DNA of 64,000 bases from Nocardia donostiensis (lineage in GTDB: Bacteria > Actinomycetota > Actinomycetes > Mycobacteriales > Mycobacteriaceae): the NCBI RefSeq assembly GCF_002081715.1, contig NZ_MUKP01000011.1, positions 1 through 64,000 of the forward strand. The letters run 5' to 3'. Both the position numbers and the translations under genes were made by a program. Under the pieces are notes generated by a model. It made no database searches, was not told where the DNA came from, and worked only from the letters and a program-made list of their open reading frames with translations. Below are positions 8,930 to 17,269 of this stretch, piece by piece (position 1 is the first letter of the stretch; every line of letters starts with the position of its first letter).

Positions 8930-9562
8930 GTGCCCCGCCCTCGATCGCTCAGCAACGACCAGTTGGTTGCCGCCACCCTCGCCGTCATCGACCGCGACGG
9001 CCTGTCCGCGCTCACCATGCGCGCCGTCGCCAAAGAACTCGGTATGGCGACGATGGGCCTGTACCGCTACGTCAGCGACCGGCAGGCGCTGGAAGTGCTG
9101 GTCGTCGACCATGTTTTCCATTCGGTCGACCTCACGCTTCCCGACGTCGACTGGACCGACCGCATCCGGCTGCTGCTCGGCCGGGTGCGGGTAGCGGTGG
9201 CCAAACATCCGGCCGTTGTCCCCCTGGTGCTGCGCCACCGCCAAGCCTGCACAGGCTCGCTGCGCCTGATCGAAACCATGCTTTCGGTACTCACCGATGG
9301 CGGCTATGGCGGCGTCGACCGGGTGATCGCCCAGCGCACCCTGATCGACTATCTGCTCGGTTTCCTGCAGAACGAGCACTACGCCGCCCTGTCCGGCGCG
9401 GGGACCATCACCATGTCCGAACTCTCGCCGGAGGACTATCCGCATCTGTCCCGGACAGCCGCCGACGCCAGATCCGTGCCCGCCGACGAGGAATTCCGGC
9501 GTGGTCTCGATATCGTTTTGCGCGGTCTGGCCTCGAGTCGAGCGGCATCGACCGATACGTGA
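8930..9562 (+). CDS. TetR-family transcriptional regulator
   Basis: 210 residues. The N-terminal helix-turn-helix is typical (LTMRAVAKELGMATMGLYRY, about residues 25-45); the C-terminal ligand domain is of the TetR_C type. The start is taken as GTG at 8930: an in-frame upstream start at 8876 would place the operator inside the coding sequence. No Shine-Dalgarno sequence precedes the GTG, so translation is probably (near-)leaderless. The regulator is divergent from the redox operon and very likely autoregulated through the palindrome at 8878-8918. The inducer cannot be told from sequence; redox, quinone or thiol stress is a guess from the target genes. Confidence 0.88.
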   Translation: MPRPRSLSNDQLVAATLAVIDRDGLSALTMRAVAKELGMATMGLYRYVSDRQALEVLVVDHVFHSVDLTLPDVDWTDRIRLLLGRVRVAVAKHPAVVPLVLRHRQACTGSLRLIETMLSVLTDGGYGGVDRVIAQRTLIDYLLGFLQNEHYAALSGAGTITMSELSPEDYPHLSRTAADARSVPADEEFRRGLDIVLRGLASSRAASTDT

Positions 9563-9735
9563 GTCCGTGGAAGGGCGGTGTCACAACCGGGCCGGACTGG
9601 TCGAACGGGGACCGGGTCCCTCCGACCGGTGCGCCGCCTACGCCGCCCCGCCTGAGAAGGGGGCACGACGGATCGAAACCGGGCTCCGCGGGCGACAGCA
9701 GGCGCTGACGAGAACAGCGCTGTGGTACGGCGTCG

Positions 9736-10266
9736 TCAGCGGGTGGGTGGGGCGATCTGCCAGTGCTCGTGCAGTGCGCCCGCGATGTCCGGCAGCACCG
9801 TTACCGGTACCTGTTTACGGCGCAGCAGGGCGCGGATCTCATTGACCTGTTCGCGTTTGCGCATGTCGTAGGCGCCCGATACGGGGCCGCGCACCGGCGG
9901 AATGGACAGCAGCACCAGTTCACCGTGCTGTTCGGCGCCGTCGGTCAGGTCCAGCGCAAGCGTCCAACGTGCGTGTTCGTCGAGAGTGAACCGGCCCGCC
10001 ACCACCCGATCCCAGCCGATACTCGACTCGGTCCACGGCGTGCGCCGGTGAATCGCCGCCTCGGTGAGCACGATCGCGTCCCGGGCGAACAGCGCCACCA
10101 GAACAGCGACCGCCGCGCCTGCCCCCACCAGCAGCCCGGTGAACACCCGGTGCATCCCGAACAGCGCCACCGTTGCCCCACAGATCGCTGCGGCGACCGC
10201 CACCCCGGCCATGCCGTAGACCAGCACCCGCCGGGCGGGCACCACGCCTGCGCGCACCGCTGTCAT
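9736..10266 (-). CDS. Hypothetical membrane protein with PH-like cytosolic domain
   Basis: 176 residues: two adjacent transmembrane helices (about residues 12-35 and 40-62), then a soluble domain beginning IVLTEAAIHRRTPWTESSIG that resembles the bacterial PH-like domains of actinobacterial membrane proteins (strand-rich, ending in a helix MRKREQVNEIRALLRR). No catalytic motif is visible. It lies 201 bases downstream of encapsulin on the same strand, too far to assign to the same operon with confidence. Function unknown. Confidence 0.75.
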   Translation of the reverse strand: MTAVRAGVVPARRVLVYGMAGVAVAAAICGATVALFGMHRVFTGLLVGAGAAVAVLVALFARDAIVLTEAAIHRRTPWTESSIGWDRVVAGRFTLDEHARWTLALDLTDGAEQHGELVLLSIPPVRGPVSGAYDMRKREQVNEIRALLRRKQVPVTVLPDIAGALHEHWQIAPPTR

Positions 10267-10467
10267 CTCGCCCTCCGAACTCGCGCGCCCGTAGGTCCGG
10301 GCCGTACGTGTGCCGGATCACAACCTACCGGGTTCAGGCGGCGGTCGCCGGTACACCCTCGGAAGCGGTCGGCCACCCTGGCCACTCCGGCCACGCCCGG
10401 GCCGTGGGCTCGGCCGGATCCGCCGCCGATCAGGACCGTCTATCGTCCGCAGCCGGACCGGTATGCC

Positions 10468-11268
10468 TCAGACGTGCAGGGCGACCGCGGCTTCAGCGGT
10501 GTAGGCGTGGAAGGTCAGGCTCTGCTGGAAGTACAGTTCCACGGTTTCCGCGTCGTGACGCAGGTAGCCGATGGACAGGTCTTGGCCGAGGGTCAGTTCG
10601 AAATCGCCGCCGCGGGTGGTGAGCACGAACGCGCCGTGGATGGCGGGCGCCCAGATGATCTCGCCGCCGGGCACCAGCCGTTCCAGATGGGTGCGGATGG
10701 GGTGGCCGTGGTCGGAGGTTTCGCTGACCGTGGTGTACAGGTCGGCGCTAAGCAGCACCGTGTACGGCCCGTCCACACCGGCCAGACGTAGTTCGCTCAA
10801 CGCCTGCGCGACCGCCTCCGGCACCGTCCGCGGATCCTCGGGCAGCCGGACCGGGGTGTTGGACGCGGCCTCCCGGACACCGGTGATACCCGCCGCCCGG
10901 TAGCCCTCGAAGATGGCGCGGTCCTCGGCGAACGCGATCTTCTTCGCGGCATCCTTCACCGGGTCCAGATCGGCGTCCTGCGCGCCGCGCTCCACATTGT
11001 CGAGCTCCTCGCGCGACAGCGTGAACGGCACCCGCAGCTCCACCAGCGGCGCCACCACCCGCTGGCGGGCCTGCACCCCGTCGTCGGGTGCGTCGATCGG
11101 TGTGGTGCGTCCGAGCCCGACCGCAGAGTAGGCGGTGCCATGCGGGCCGGACAGGTCGACCACCCGGCGCCCAGCGATATGCCGTTTGAAAGTGCGGGTC
11201 GCTTCTTCCTCGATGGCCGACCATGCCTCGGCGGTGATCGGCGCGAGTTCGCGATGGAGGTTGTTCAT
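10468..11268 (-). CDS. enc: Encapsulin shell protein (Linocin-M18/CFP29 family)
   Basis: 266 residues, the usual family 1 encapsulin length. The HK97-fold landmarks are present: N-terminal MNNLHRELAPITAEAWSAIE helix, FKRHIAGRRVVDLSGPHG, and the C-terminal GQDLSIGYLRHDAETVELYF followed by QQSLTFH. It assembles into a protein nanocompartment in the cytoplasm. The ATG overlaps the stop of the upstream DyP peroxidase gene by four bases (ATGA), so shell and cargo are co-translated. The cargo carries a matching C-terminal targeting tail. Confidence 0.96.
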   Translation of the reverse strand: MNNLHRELAPITAEAWSAIEEEATRTFKRHIAGRRVVDLSGPHGTAYSAVGLGRTTPIDAPDDGVQARQRVVAPLVELRVPFTLSREELDNVERGAQDADLDPVKDAAKKIAFAEDRAIFEGYRAAGITGVREAASNTPVRLPEDPRTVPEAVAQALSELRLAGVDGPYTVLLSADLYTTVSETSDHGHPIRTHLERLVPGGEIIWAPAIHGAFVLTTRGGDFELTLGQDLSIGYLRHDAETVELYFQQSLTFHAYTAEAAVALHV

Positions 11269-12302
11269 GACGTGATACTCCTTTTCAACGTGCCGATACC
11301 GAGCGAACCGGTGTGGGCGGCGTCGGTGTCCGGGGTCGGCCCGGCCGGTTCGGTCGCTGCCTGCGGCGGGTCGGGTAGATCGTCGAGGAAATCCTGCGGC
11401 GGAACGAAGAACAGGGTGCCGGTCACGGCGGTGGAGAAATCCAGGATCCGGTCGTGGGTCGCGTCCTCGGTGCCGAGGAACATCCGTTCCAGCATGGTTT
11501 CGGTGACGCTCGGGGTGGCCGCGTAACCGACGAAATAGGTACCGAATTCGTCGTCGCGCACACTGCCGAACGGCATATTCGCGCGCAGGATCTGGCGCTC
11601 GGTACCGTCCGGGTCGACGACGGTGGTCACTGCAACATGCGAATCGGCGGGTTTGTCTTCGTCGGACAGTTCGAAATCGTCGAGTTTGGTGCGCCCGATG
11701 ATCTTCTCCTGCTCCGGCACCGGGACCGCCCGCCAGTCGCCCAGCGGATGCAGGTATTTCTGCACGATCACATAGCTGCCGCCCGTGAAATCGGGATCTT
11801 CGGCGCCGATCAGCGCGGCCCGTCCCGCTGGCGAATCCGGTAGCGCGCCCTCTGGGTTTTCGGTGCCGTCGACGAAACCGAGCAGATCGCGCTGTTCGAA
11901 ATAACGGAAACCGACGGTTTCGTCGACGATGGTGACCGCATCACCCAGCCGGTCGCCGATCGCCATGGCCAGTTCGAAGCAGGCGTCGTGCACCTGGGAA
12001 CGGATATGGAACAGCAGATCACCCGGTGTGGCGGGGGCTCGGTGGCGTGGGCCGTCGTAGCCGGGGAACTCATGCAGCTCGGCTGGACGCGGACCGCTGA
12101 ACAGGCGATCCCATGCGGCCGAGCCGATCCCGGCGACACAGGTGAGGTCGGCGCCGGGTAAACGGAAACCGACCGAACGCCGCAGCCCCGCCAGATCCGC
12201 GAGCAGATCGCGTACCGTCGCTTCACCGCCTTCTTCGATGGTGGCGACGAGGAAAATCGCGGCCGGAGTCAGCGGTTCCAGTATCGGCTGCGGCTCACCC
12301 AT
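11265..12302 (-). CDS. Dye-decolourising (DyP) heme peroxidase, encapsulin cargo
   Basis: 345 residues. DyP hallmarks: FVDGTENPEG (GXXDG motif with the distal Asp), GGSYVIVQKYLH, and the conserved FGTYFVGYA region near the C-terminal end of the domain. The last about 35 residues are a Pro/Thr/Asp-rich linker followed by TGSLGIGTLKRSI, the classic encapsulin cargo-loading peptide type. The enzyme is therefore packaged in the shell encoded next. Predicted role: H2O2-dependent oxidation and oxidative stress defence. An upstream cupin gene on the same strand ends 52 bases before its start. Confidence 0.95.
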   Translation of the reverse strand: MGEPQPILEPLTPAAIFLVATIEEGGEATVRDLLADLAGLRRSVGFRLPGADLTCVAGIGSAAWDRLFSGPRPAELHEFPGYDGPRHRAPATPGDLLFHIRSQVHDACFELAMAIGDRLGDAVTIVDETVGFRYFEQRDLLGFVDGTENPEGALPDSPAGRAALIGAEDPDFTGGSYVIVQKYLHPLGDWRAVPVPEQEKIIGRTKLDDFELSDEDKPADSHVAVTTVVDPDGTERQILRANMPFGSVRDDEFGTYFVGYAATPSVTETMLERMFLGTEDATHDRILDFSTAVTGTLFFVPPQDFLDDLPDPPQAATEPAGPTPDTDAAHTGSLGIGTLKRSITS

Positions 12303-12354
12303 GGTGGCAGCCTAACCGGATCCAGGCGCCGACTACCGTGCGGCGTGACCGCCA

Positions 12355-12681
12355 CTACATAGCGACGGTCAGCAGGAACGCGACATCGTCGACTGCCTTC
12401 ACACTGTGCCGCGCCTTGGGGACGACGAGTAGATCACCCGCCGAGCCCTTCCATTCGTTGGCACCGCTGATCAGGGTGAGAGTTCCGGTGAGCACCATGA
12501 GGGTGGCGTCGCCGTTGGTGTCGTGTTCGGCGAGGCTCTCTCCGGCCGTGAGCGCGATAACGGTCTGACGCAGTGCCTGCGCGTGACCGCCGTAAATGGT
12601 CTGGGAGCTGCGGCCGCTCGTGTTGGTGGCGGCCAGCTTGAGTTGCTGCCGGGCGACCGCAGTCAACGATTTCTTGTCCAT
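12355..12681 (-). CDS. Small cupin-domain protein
   Basis: 108 residues forming a single cupin barrel: motif 1 around GESLAEHDTNGDATLMVLTG and motif 2 around GDLLVVPKARHSVKAVDD. Two histidines (in AEHD and ARHS) could bind a metal, but the full set of cupin ligands is not evident. It lies 52 bases upstream of the DyP-encapsulin pair on the same strand and may be cotranscribed with it; a functional link is inference. The ATG is at 12681. Confidence 0.8.
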   Translation of the reverse strand: MDKKSLTAVARQQLKLAATNTSGRSSQTIYGGHAQALRQTVIALTAGESLAEHDTNGDATLMVLTGTLTLISGANEWKGSAGDLLVVPKARHSVKAVDDVAFLLTVAM

Positions 12682-12827
12682 GGACTGCCTGCCTTTCGCA
12701 GATCCCTGTGCCAGATCGCAGCCACGAGGTCTGGTGTTCGCGAGCTGTAAGCCGAGTATGCCCGACCCGGCACGTGCGGGACTGCGTTTCGGCCAGTCGG
12801 CTGGTCGACCAGGAGGCTGGACGTGGC

Positions 12828-13352
12828 TCAGGCGCGGGTGAACCGGCGGATGCGGTAGCGCAGCCCCGACGCGGAGGTCAGCCAGCGGTCGTCGTCATCG
12901 GTTTTCCATTGCGGGCCGATCGGCGGGGCGTAGGCGTCGCCGTCGACGGAGGTGTCGACGTCGGTGACGAGCAGCTCGGTCGCATACGGCAGCGCGTCAC
13001 GATAGATTTCACCGCCGCCGATCACCCACACCTGGGAGGTATCAGAGGTGTCAGGGGCGTTGCAGGAGGTGGCGAGCTCCAACGCTTCCCGCACCGAAAC
13101 CGCGCGTTCGGCGCCCTCGGCGGCCCAGCCGGTTTGCCTGGTCACCACGATATTGCGGCGCCCGGCCAGCGGCCGAAACCGGGTGGGCAGCGAATCCCAG
13201 GTCCGTCTGCCCATCACCACCGGATGCCCCGCAGTGACCTCTTTGAAGCGGGCCATATCCTCGGGCACCCGCCACGGGATCGCATTGTTCGAGCCGATCA
13301 CCCCGTCGCGGGACTGCGCCCAGATCAAACCGACGGTGCGCGCGGAGCTCAT
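12828..13352 (-). CDS. folA: Dihydrofolate reductase
   Basis: 174 residues. Reduces 7,8-dihydrofolate to tetrahydrofolate with NADPH. Recognised by [20 protein letters not shown] with the catalytic acid in [30 protein letters not shown] and [14 protein letters not shown]. The ATG overlaps the thyA stop by four bases (ATGA), the common thyA-folA coupling that recycles the dihydrofolate made by thymidylate synthase. 146 bases without a recognisable gene follow before the cupin gene. Confidence 0.97.
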   Translation of the reverse strand: MSSARTVGLIWAQSRDGVIGSNNAIPWRVPEDMARFKEVTAGHPVVMGRRTWDSLPTRFRPLAGRRNIVVTRQTGWAAEGAERAVSVREALELATSCNAPDTSDTSQVWVIGGGEIYRDALPYATELLVTDVDTSVDGDAYAPPIGPQWKTDDDDRWLTSASGLRYRIRRFTRA

Positions 13353-14155
13353 ACCGCCACCGGCGCCTTGATCGCCGGATGATGCTCGTAGCCGAGGACC
13401 GCCACATCCTCGTAGCGGTAGTCGAACAACGATGCCGCACGATGCAGCCGCAGCTGCGGGAACGGGTACGGCGCGCGGGTCAACTGCTCGGTGACCTGCT
13501 CGAGGTGGTTGTCGTAGATATGGCAGTCACCGCCGGTCCAGATGAAATCGCCGGGAACCAGCCCGGTCTGCTGCGCGACCATATGGGTCAGCAGTGCGTA
13601 GCTGGCGATATTGAACGGCACCCCGAGGAACAGATCGGCGCTGCGCTGATACAGCTGACAGGACAGGCGGCCGTCGGCGACGTAGAACTGGAACAGCGCA
13701 TGACAAGGTGCGAGCGCCATCTGGTCCAGCTCGCCGACATTCCAGGCGGAGACGAGCATGCGCCGCGAATCGGGGTCGGTGCGCAGCGTCTGAAGCACCT
13801 GCGCGATCTGGTCGATATGCCGCCCGTCCGGGGTCGGCCACGACCGCCACTGCACCCCGTAGACCGGGCCGAGCTCACCGTCGGCGTCGGCCCATTCGTC
13901 CCAGATCGTCACCCCGTTGTCCTGCAACCACCGCACATTCGAGTCCCCGCGCAGGAACCACAGCAGTTCGTAGACGATCGATTTCAGATGCACCTTTTTG
14001 GTGGTGATCAGGGGGAAACCAGCCGACAGGTCGTAGCGCAGCTGATGCCCGAACACGCTGCGGGTCCCGGTGCCGGTGCGATCCGCCTTCGCGGTCCCGC
14101 TCGTCAGCACCTGCCGGAGTAAGTTCTCGTACTGGGAGTCTGCTGCGCTGGCCAC
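13349..14155 (-). CDS. thyA: Thymidylate synthase
   Basis: 268 residues from the GTG at 14155. Makes dTMP from dUMP with methylene-THF. Motifs: [19 protein letters not shown], the catalytic Cys in [30 protein letters not shown] and HIYDNHLEQ. An in-frame ATG at 14188 would add 11 residues ([11 protein letters not shown]) that do not look conserved; the GTG start puts the family's first helix ([11 protein letters not shown]) near the N-terminus. Neither start has a strong ribosome-binding site. Coupled to folA by a 4-base overlap. Confidence 0.96.
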   Translation of the reverse strand: MASAADSQYENLLRQVLTSGTAKADRTGTGTRSVFGHQLRYDLSAGFPLITTKKVHLKSIVYELLWFLRGDSNVRWLQDNGVTIWDEWADADGELGPVYGVQWRSWPTPDGRHIDQIAQVLQTLRTDPDSRRMLVSAWNVGELDQMALAPCHALFQFYVADGRLSCQLYQRSADLFLGVPFNIASYALLTHMVAQQTGLVPGDFIWTGGDCHIYDNHLEQVTEQLTRAPYPFPQLRLHRAASLFDYRYEDVAVLGYEHHPAIKAPVAV

Positions 14156-14402
14156 GCACGGCAGCTTACTTCGAGGGGTGAGAAGCATCGGCTACGGCAG
14201 GCCAACCGCACCGAGGTGCGGTGCGGTTACCGCGGGTGGCGACGGGGGCCGCTGGCGCGATATGGCCCCGCGCGAGTTCGGCCTGGTGCGGATACGACCC
14301 GCCGTGATATCGGCCCGGCGTGAGTTCGGTGCAATGTAAGCGTGAGCAGTGGGACCGCCACCGGGTACGGCTGACGCCTGCCCCGCCTGCGAAGCTGGGA
14401 GC

Positions 14403-15143
14403 ATGCGGAAGCTGTACGTGATCGGCATCGGCGCGGGCGACCCCGACCAGGTGACGGTGCAGGCGATCAAGGCGATGCGCCAGGTCGAGGTGTTCTTCGT
14501 GATCGGCAAGGGCACCGAGAAACAGGAACTCGTGGACGTGCGCACCACGATCCTCGACGAACATCTCGACCACCCCTACCGCATTGTGGAAATCGCCGAC
14601 CCGCCGCGTGACCGCGACCCCGACGACTACCGGCAGACGGTGCGCGACTGGCACGAACGCCGTTCCGCACTGCTGGAGGAGGCGTTCACCCAGGTAGACG
14701 GCGTGGGCGCGATCCTCGTCTGGGGCGATCCGTCTCTGTACGACAGCACGCTGCGCATGGTGCACCGCGTACTCGACCGCGGCGCGATCGACTTCGACTA
14801 CACCGTGATCCCCGGCGTCACCAGCGTCCAGGCGCTGGCGGCCCGCCATCGCACCGTCCTGCACCGCATCGGCGAGCCCGTGCACATCACAACCGGTCGC
14901 CGCCTCCGCGACGACGGCCTCGGCACCGGCTCGACCGTGGTGATGCTGGACGGCGACTGCGCTTTCACCGGCGCCCCGGCCGACACGCATATCTGGTGGG
15001 GCGCCTATCTCGGCATGCCTGAGGAAACCCTGATCGAAGGCAAGGTCGGCGAGGTCGCGGATGAGATCGTGCGTCGCCGCGCCGCACTGCGCCGGGACAA
15101 GGGCTGGATCATGGACACCTACCTGCTGAGCGCATCCGAATAG
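14403..15143 (+). CDS. cobF: Precorrin-6A synthase (deacetylating)
   Basis: 246 residues of the SAM-dependent tetrapyrrole methylase fold. KLYVIGIGAGDPDQVTVQAI at the N-terminus is the SAM-binding glycine-rich strand, and AILVWGDPSLYDSTLRM and YTVIPGVTSVQALAARH are typical of the CobF branch. It methylates and deacetylates the corrin ring (precorrin-5 to 6A) in aerobic cobalamin synthesis. The start is ATG at 14403; an in-frame ATG at 14349 would add a non-conserved 18-residue leader. No other cobalamin genes lie nearby, so it is an orphan of the pathway here. Confidence 0.9.
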   Translation: MRKLYVIGIGAGDPDQVTVQAIKAMRQVEVFFVIGKGTEKQELVDVRTTILDEHLDHPYRIVEIADPPRDRDPDDYRQTVRDWHERRSALLEEAFTQVDGVGAILVWGDPSLYDSTLRMVHRVLDRGAIDFDYTVIPGVTSVQALAARHRTVLHRIGEPVHITTGRRLRDDGLGTGSTVVMLDGDCAFTGAPADTHIWWGAYLGMPEETLIEGKVGEVADEIVRRRAALRRDKGWIMDTYLLSASE

Positions 15144-15548
15144 GTACGGCCGCCGCTTCCGGATGCAGGTCAGCCCGGTGGCCGGCGCGACGAGATCCTC
15201 ACCGATGCCTCGGTTAGATCCCAGTGCGAGGACAGTCGTCGCGGCCATCTCCTTGCGGTGCGGCTCGCGGTGAGCAGGACAGTGGTGACGGCCGAACTGC
15301 TGCGGCGCGGGCTCGCGGTGCTCGGCGACGCCGCCGGTTCGCCTCTCGTCGTTCCGCTGCCCACCGTCGACGCGGAACGTCGCGCGGTCGCCGCAGGTCG
15401 AGCCGCAGGCGTCCTGCTCGACGGTTTGGCCCGCCATCACAGCGGACGGCAGCGGGTTTGCGGTATAGCGCTCGGTTACGCGGCCCTGCCCGAATCCGAA
15501 CTGACGACGGCAGCGCGAATCGCTGGAGAATGCCTGTCGCATCCGTAG
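15144..15548 (+). pseudogene. Remnant of a MocR/GntR-type aminotransferase-like regulator (C-terminus)
   Basis: The frame is open from 15144 (after the cobF stop) to a stop ending at 15548. The translation carries what looks like the last about 90 residues of a PLP-fold aminotransferase domain: GGRRDEIL early, then VPLPTVDAERRAVAAG, GVLLDGLARHHSGR and GIALGYAALPESEL, which mirrors the GLxLGYAxLPE ending of MocR proteins. No helix-turn-helix, PLP lysine or sensible start is present, so it is most likely a decayed gene. If functional, a 96-residue product would begin at GTG 15258. Confidence 0.4.
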
Positions 15549-15552
15549 CATT

Positions 15553-15804
15553 ATGGGCATGACCGAACAGGACATCCTGGGGCGTATCAAGGAATTGGTC
15601 GAGCAGGAACACGACCTGCGGTCGCGAGCGGTTCGCGGCGATCTCGACCCGAAGACCGAACGTCAGCAGCTGGCCGAAATGGAGGTCATGCTCGACCAGT
15701 GCTGGGATCTGCTGCGACAGCGCCGGGCCCGGATGGATGCGGGCGAACCACCGGAGTCCGCGCAGATCAGCTCCGCGAAACAGGTCGAAGGCTACCTCCA
15801 GTAA
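15553..15804 (+). CDS. DUF2630 family protein
   Basis: 83 residues, the standard length for this small actinobacterial family. Helical throughout: ILGRIKELVEQEHDLRSRAV, then a second helix ending CWDLLRQRRARMDAGEPPE. Function unknown. The start may be the ATG at 15553 or the one at 15559 (MTEQD), which would be closer to family convention. It ends four bases before the flavoprotein gene, so the two may be cotranscribed. Confidence 0.85.
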   Translation: MGMTEQDILGRIKELVEQEHDLRSRAVRGDLDPKTERQQLAEMEVMLDQCWDLLRQRRARMDAGEPPESAQISSAKQVEGYLQ

Positions 15805-15808
15805 CGCC

Positions 15809-17269
15809 ATGCCCTCCGATAAGAGCGCGGGCGAATACGACGTCATCGTGCTCGGCGGCGGCCCGGCGGGCGAGAACGCCGCTGCCTACGCCGTCGCAGG
15901 CAGCGCGCGCACCGCGGTCCTCGTGGAACCCGAACGCCTCGGCGGCGAATGCTCGTATTGGGCGTGTATTCCCAGTAAGGCGCTGTTGCGGCCCGGGGAA
16001 GTGCTGGCCGGTGCGCGAGCGATGCCGGGAATCGATCCCGGCGGGCTCGGTGTGGCAGCCGTGCTGGCGCGGCGCGATGCGTTCATACACGGGCGCGACC
16101 ACGACGATTCCGGGCAGGTGCAGTGGGCGGCCGATAACGGTATCGACGTGGTGCGCGGCGCGGGCAGGCTCATCGGGCCGCGGCAGGTGGGGGTCGACGG
16201 GCGCACCTTGACCGCTCGCCATGCTGTCGTACTGGCCACCGGCAGCCGCCCCAATATCCCCGAGGTACCTGGCCTGGGTGCCGCGCTGCCCTGGACATCG
16301 CGGGACGCCACCAATATGGCCGAAGTACCGGGGCGGGTGGTGCTGGTCGGCGGCGGTGTGGTCGCGTGCGAGGCGGCGACCTGGCTGTCTTCGCTCGGCG
16401 CGCAGGTCACCATGCTGGTGCGCGGAAATGCGTTGCTCGCCGCCGCGGAACCGTTCGCGGGAAAGCGGGTGGCCGATGCCCTGACCGAGCGCGGCGTCGT
16501 CATCCGGTTCGGCGCAGAACCGGCACGCGTGGCACGCCGTGGCGCCGCTGATACGGGCGAAGGGCGGATCCATGGCGGCCCGGTCACCGTCACAGTTCAC
16601 ACCGCCGACGGTGCCACCGAACTGGAGGCCGACGAGCTCGTAATCGCGGCCGGGCGGGCGCCCGATACCGAGGAGCTGGGCCTGGAATCGGTGGGCCTGC
16701 CGTCCGGCCACCTCGACGTCGACGACCATCTGGCCGTGCGCGGCGTCGACGGCAACTGGCTGTATGCGGTGGGCGATATCAACCACCGCGCCGCGCTCAC
16801 CCATATGGGCAAATACCAAGCCCGCGTCTGCGGGGACGTGATCGCCGCCCGCGCCGACGACCGCCCGCTGGCCGGGCCGCGGTTCACTGCCACCGCCGAC
16901 CACCGGCAGACCCCGCAGGTCGTCTACAGCACCCCGGAGGTCGCCTCCGTCGGCCTCACCGAAGCCGCAGCCCGCCGCGCGGGCTACCCGGTGGAAGTGG
17001 TGGAAACAGATATCGCCGTAGCCGGTTCATCGCTGATCCGCGACGATTATTCGGGACACGCAAAACTGGTCATCGACACCGGCACCGACACCTTGCTCGG
17101 CGCGACCTTCGTCGGACCGGATGTGGGGGAGCAGCTGCATGCCGCCACCATCGCCGTGGTCGGGCAGGTGCCGTTGGAACGTCTGTGGCACGCCGTGCCC
17201 GCCTTCCCTGCGGTGAGCGAATTCTGGCTACGCCTGCTGGAGGCTCGTCGCGCTGGTTACCATCGGTGA
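15809..17269 (+). CDS. FAD-dependent pyridine nucleotide-disulfide oxidoreductase
   Basis: 486 residues of the lipoamide dehydrogenase / mercuric reductase family. FAD-binding VIVLGGGPAGENAAAYA at the N-terminus; redox-active disulfide in GGECSYWACIPSKALL (CX4C as in the family, but CSYWAC instead of the usual CxNxGC); NAD(P)H-binding VVLVGGGVVACEAATWL; second FAD contact LYAVGDIN; dimerisation domain after about residue 360. The C-terminus has AVPAFPAVSEFWLRL, replacing the His-Glu pair of true lipoamide dehydrogenases, so it is probably not part of a 2-oxoacid dehydrogenase. The substrate is unknown. The start is the ATG at 15809, just after the DUF2630 stop; the next gene begins on the base after its stop. 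Confidence 0.9.
   Translation: MPSDKSAGEYDVIVLGGGPAGENAAAYAVAGSARTAVLVEPERLGGECSYWACIPSKALLRPGEVLAGARAMPGIDPGGLGVAAVLARRDAFIHGRDHDDSGQVQWAADNGIDVVRGAGRLIGPRQVGVDGRTLTARHAVVLATGSRPNIPEVPGLGAALPWTSRDATNMAEVPGRVVLVGGGVVACEAATWLSSLGAQVTMLVRGNALLAAAEPFAGKRVADALTERGVVIRFGAEPARVARRGAADTGEGRIHGGPVTVTVHTADGATELEADELVIAAGRAPDTEELGLESVGLPSGHLDVDDHLAVRGVDGNWLYAVGDINHRAALTHMGKYQARVCGDVIAARADDRPLAGPRFTATADHRQTPQVVYSTPEVASVGLTEAAARRAGYPVEVVETDIAVAGSSLIRDDYSGHAKLVIDTGTDTLLGATFVGPDVGEQLHAATIAVVGQVPLERLWHAVPAFPAVSEFWLRLLEARRAGYHR

Noticed and set aside
14166..15590. 474-residue minus-strand frame across cobF
   Set aside because: Antisense to cobF, no recognisable domain, low-complexity.
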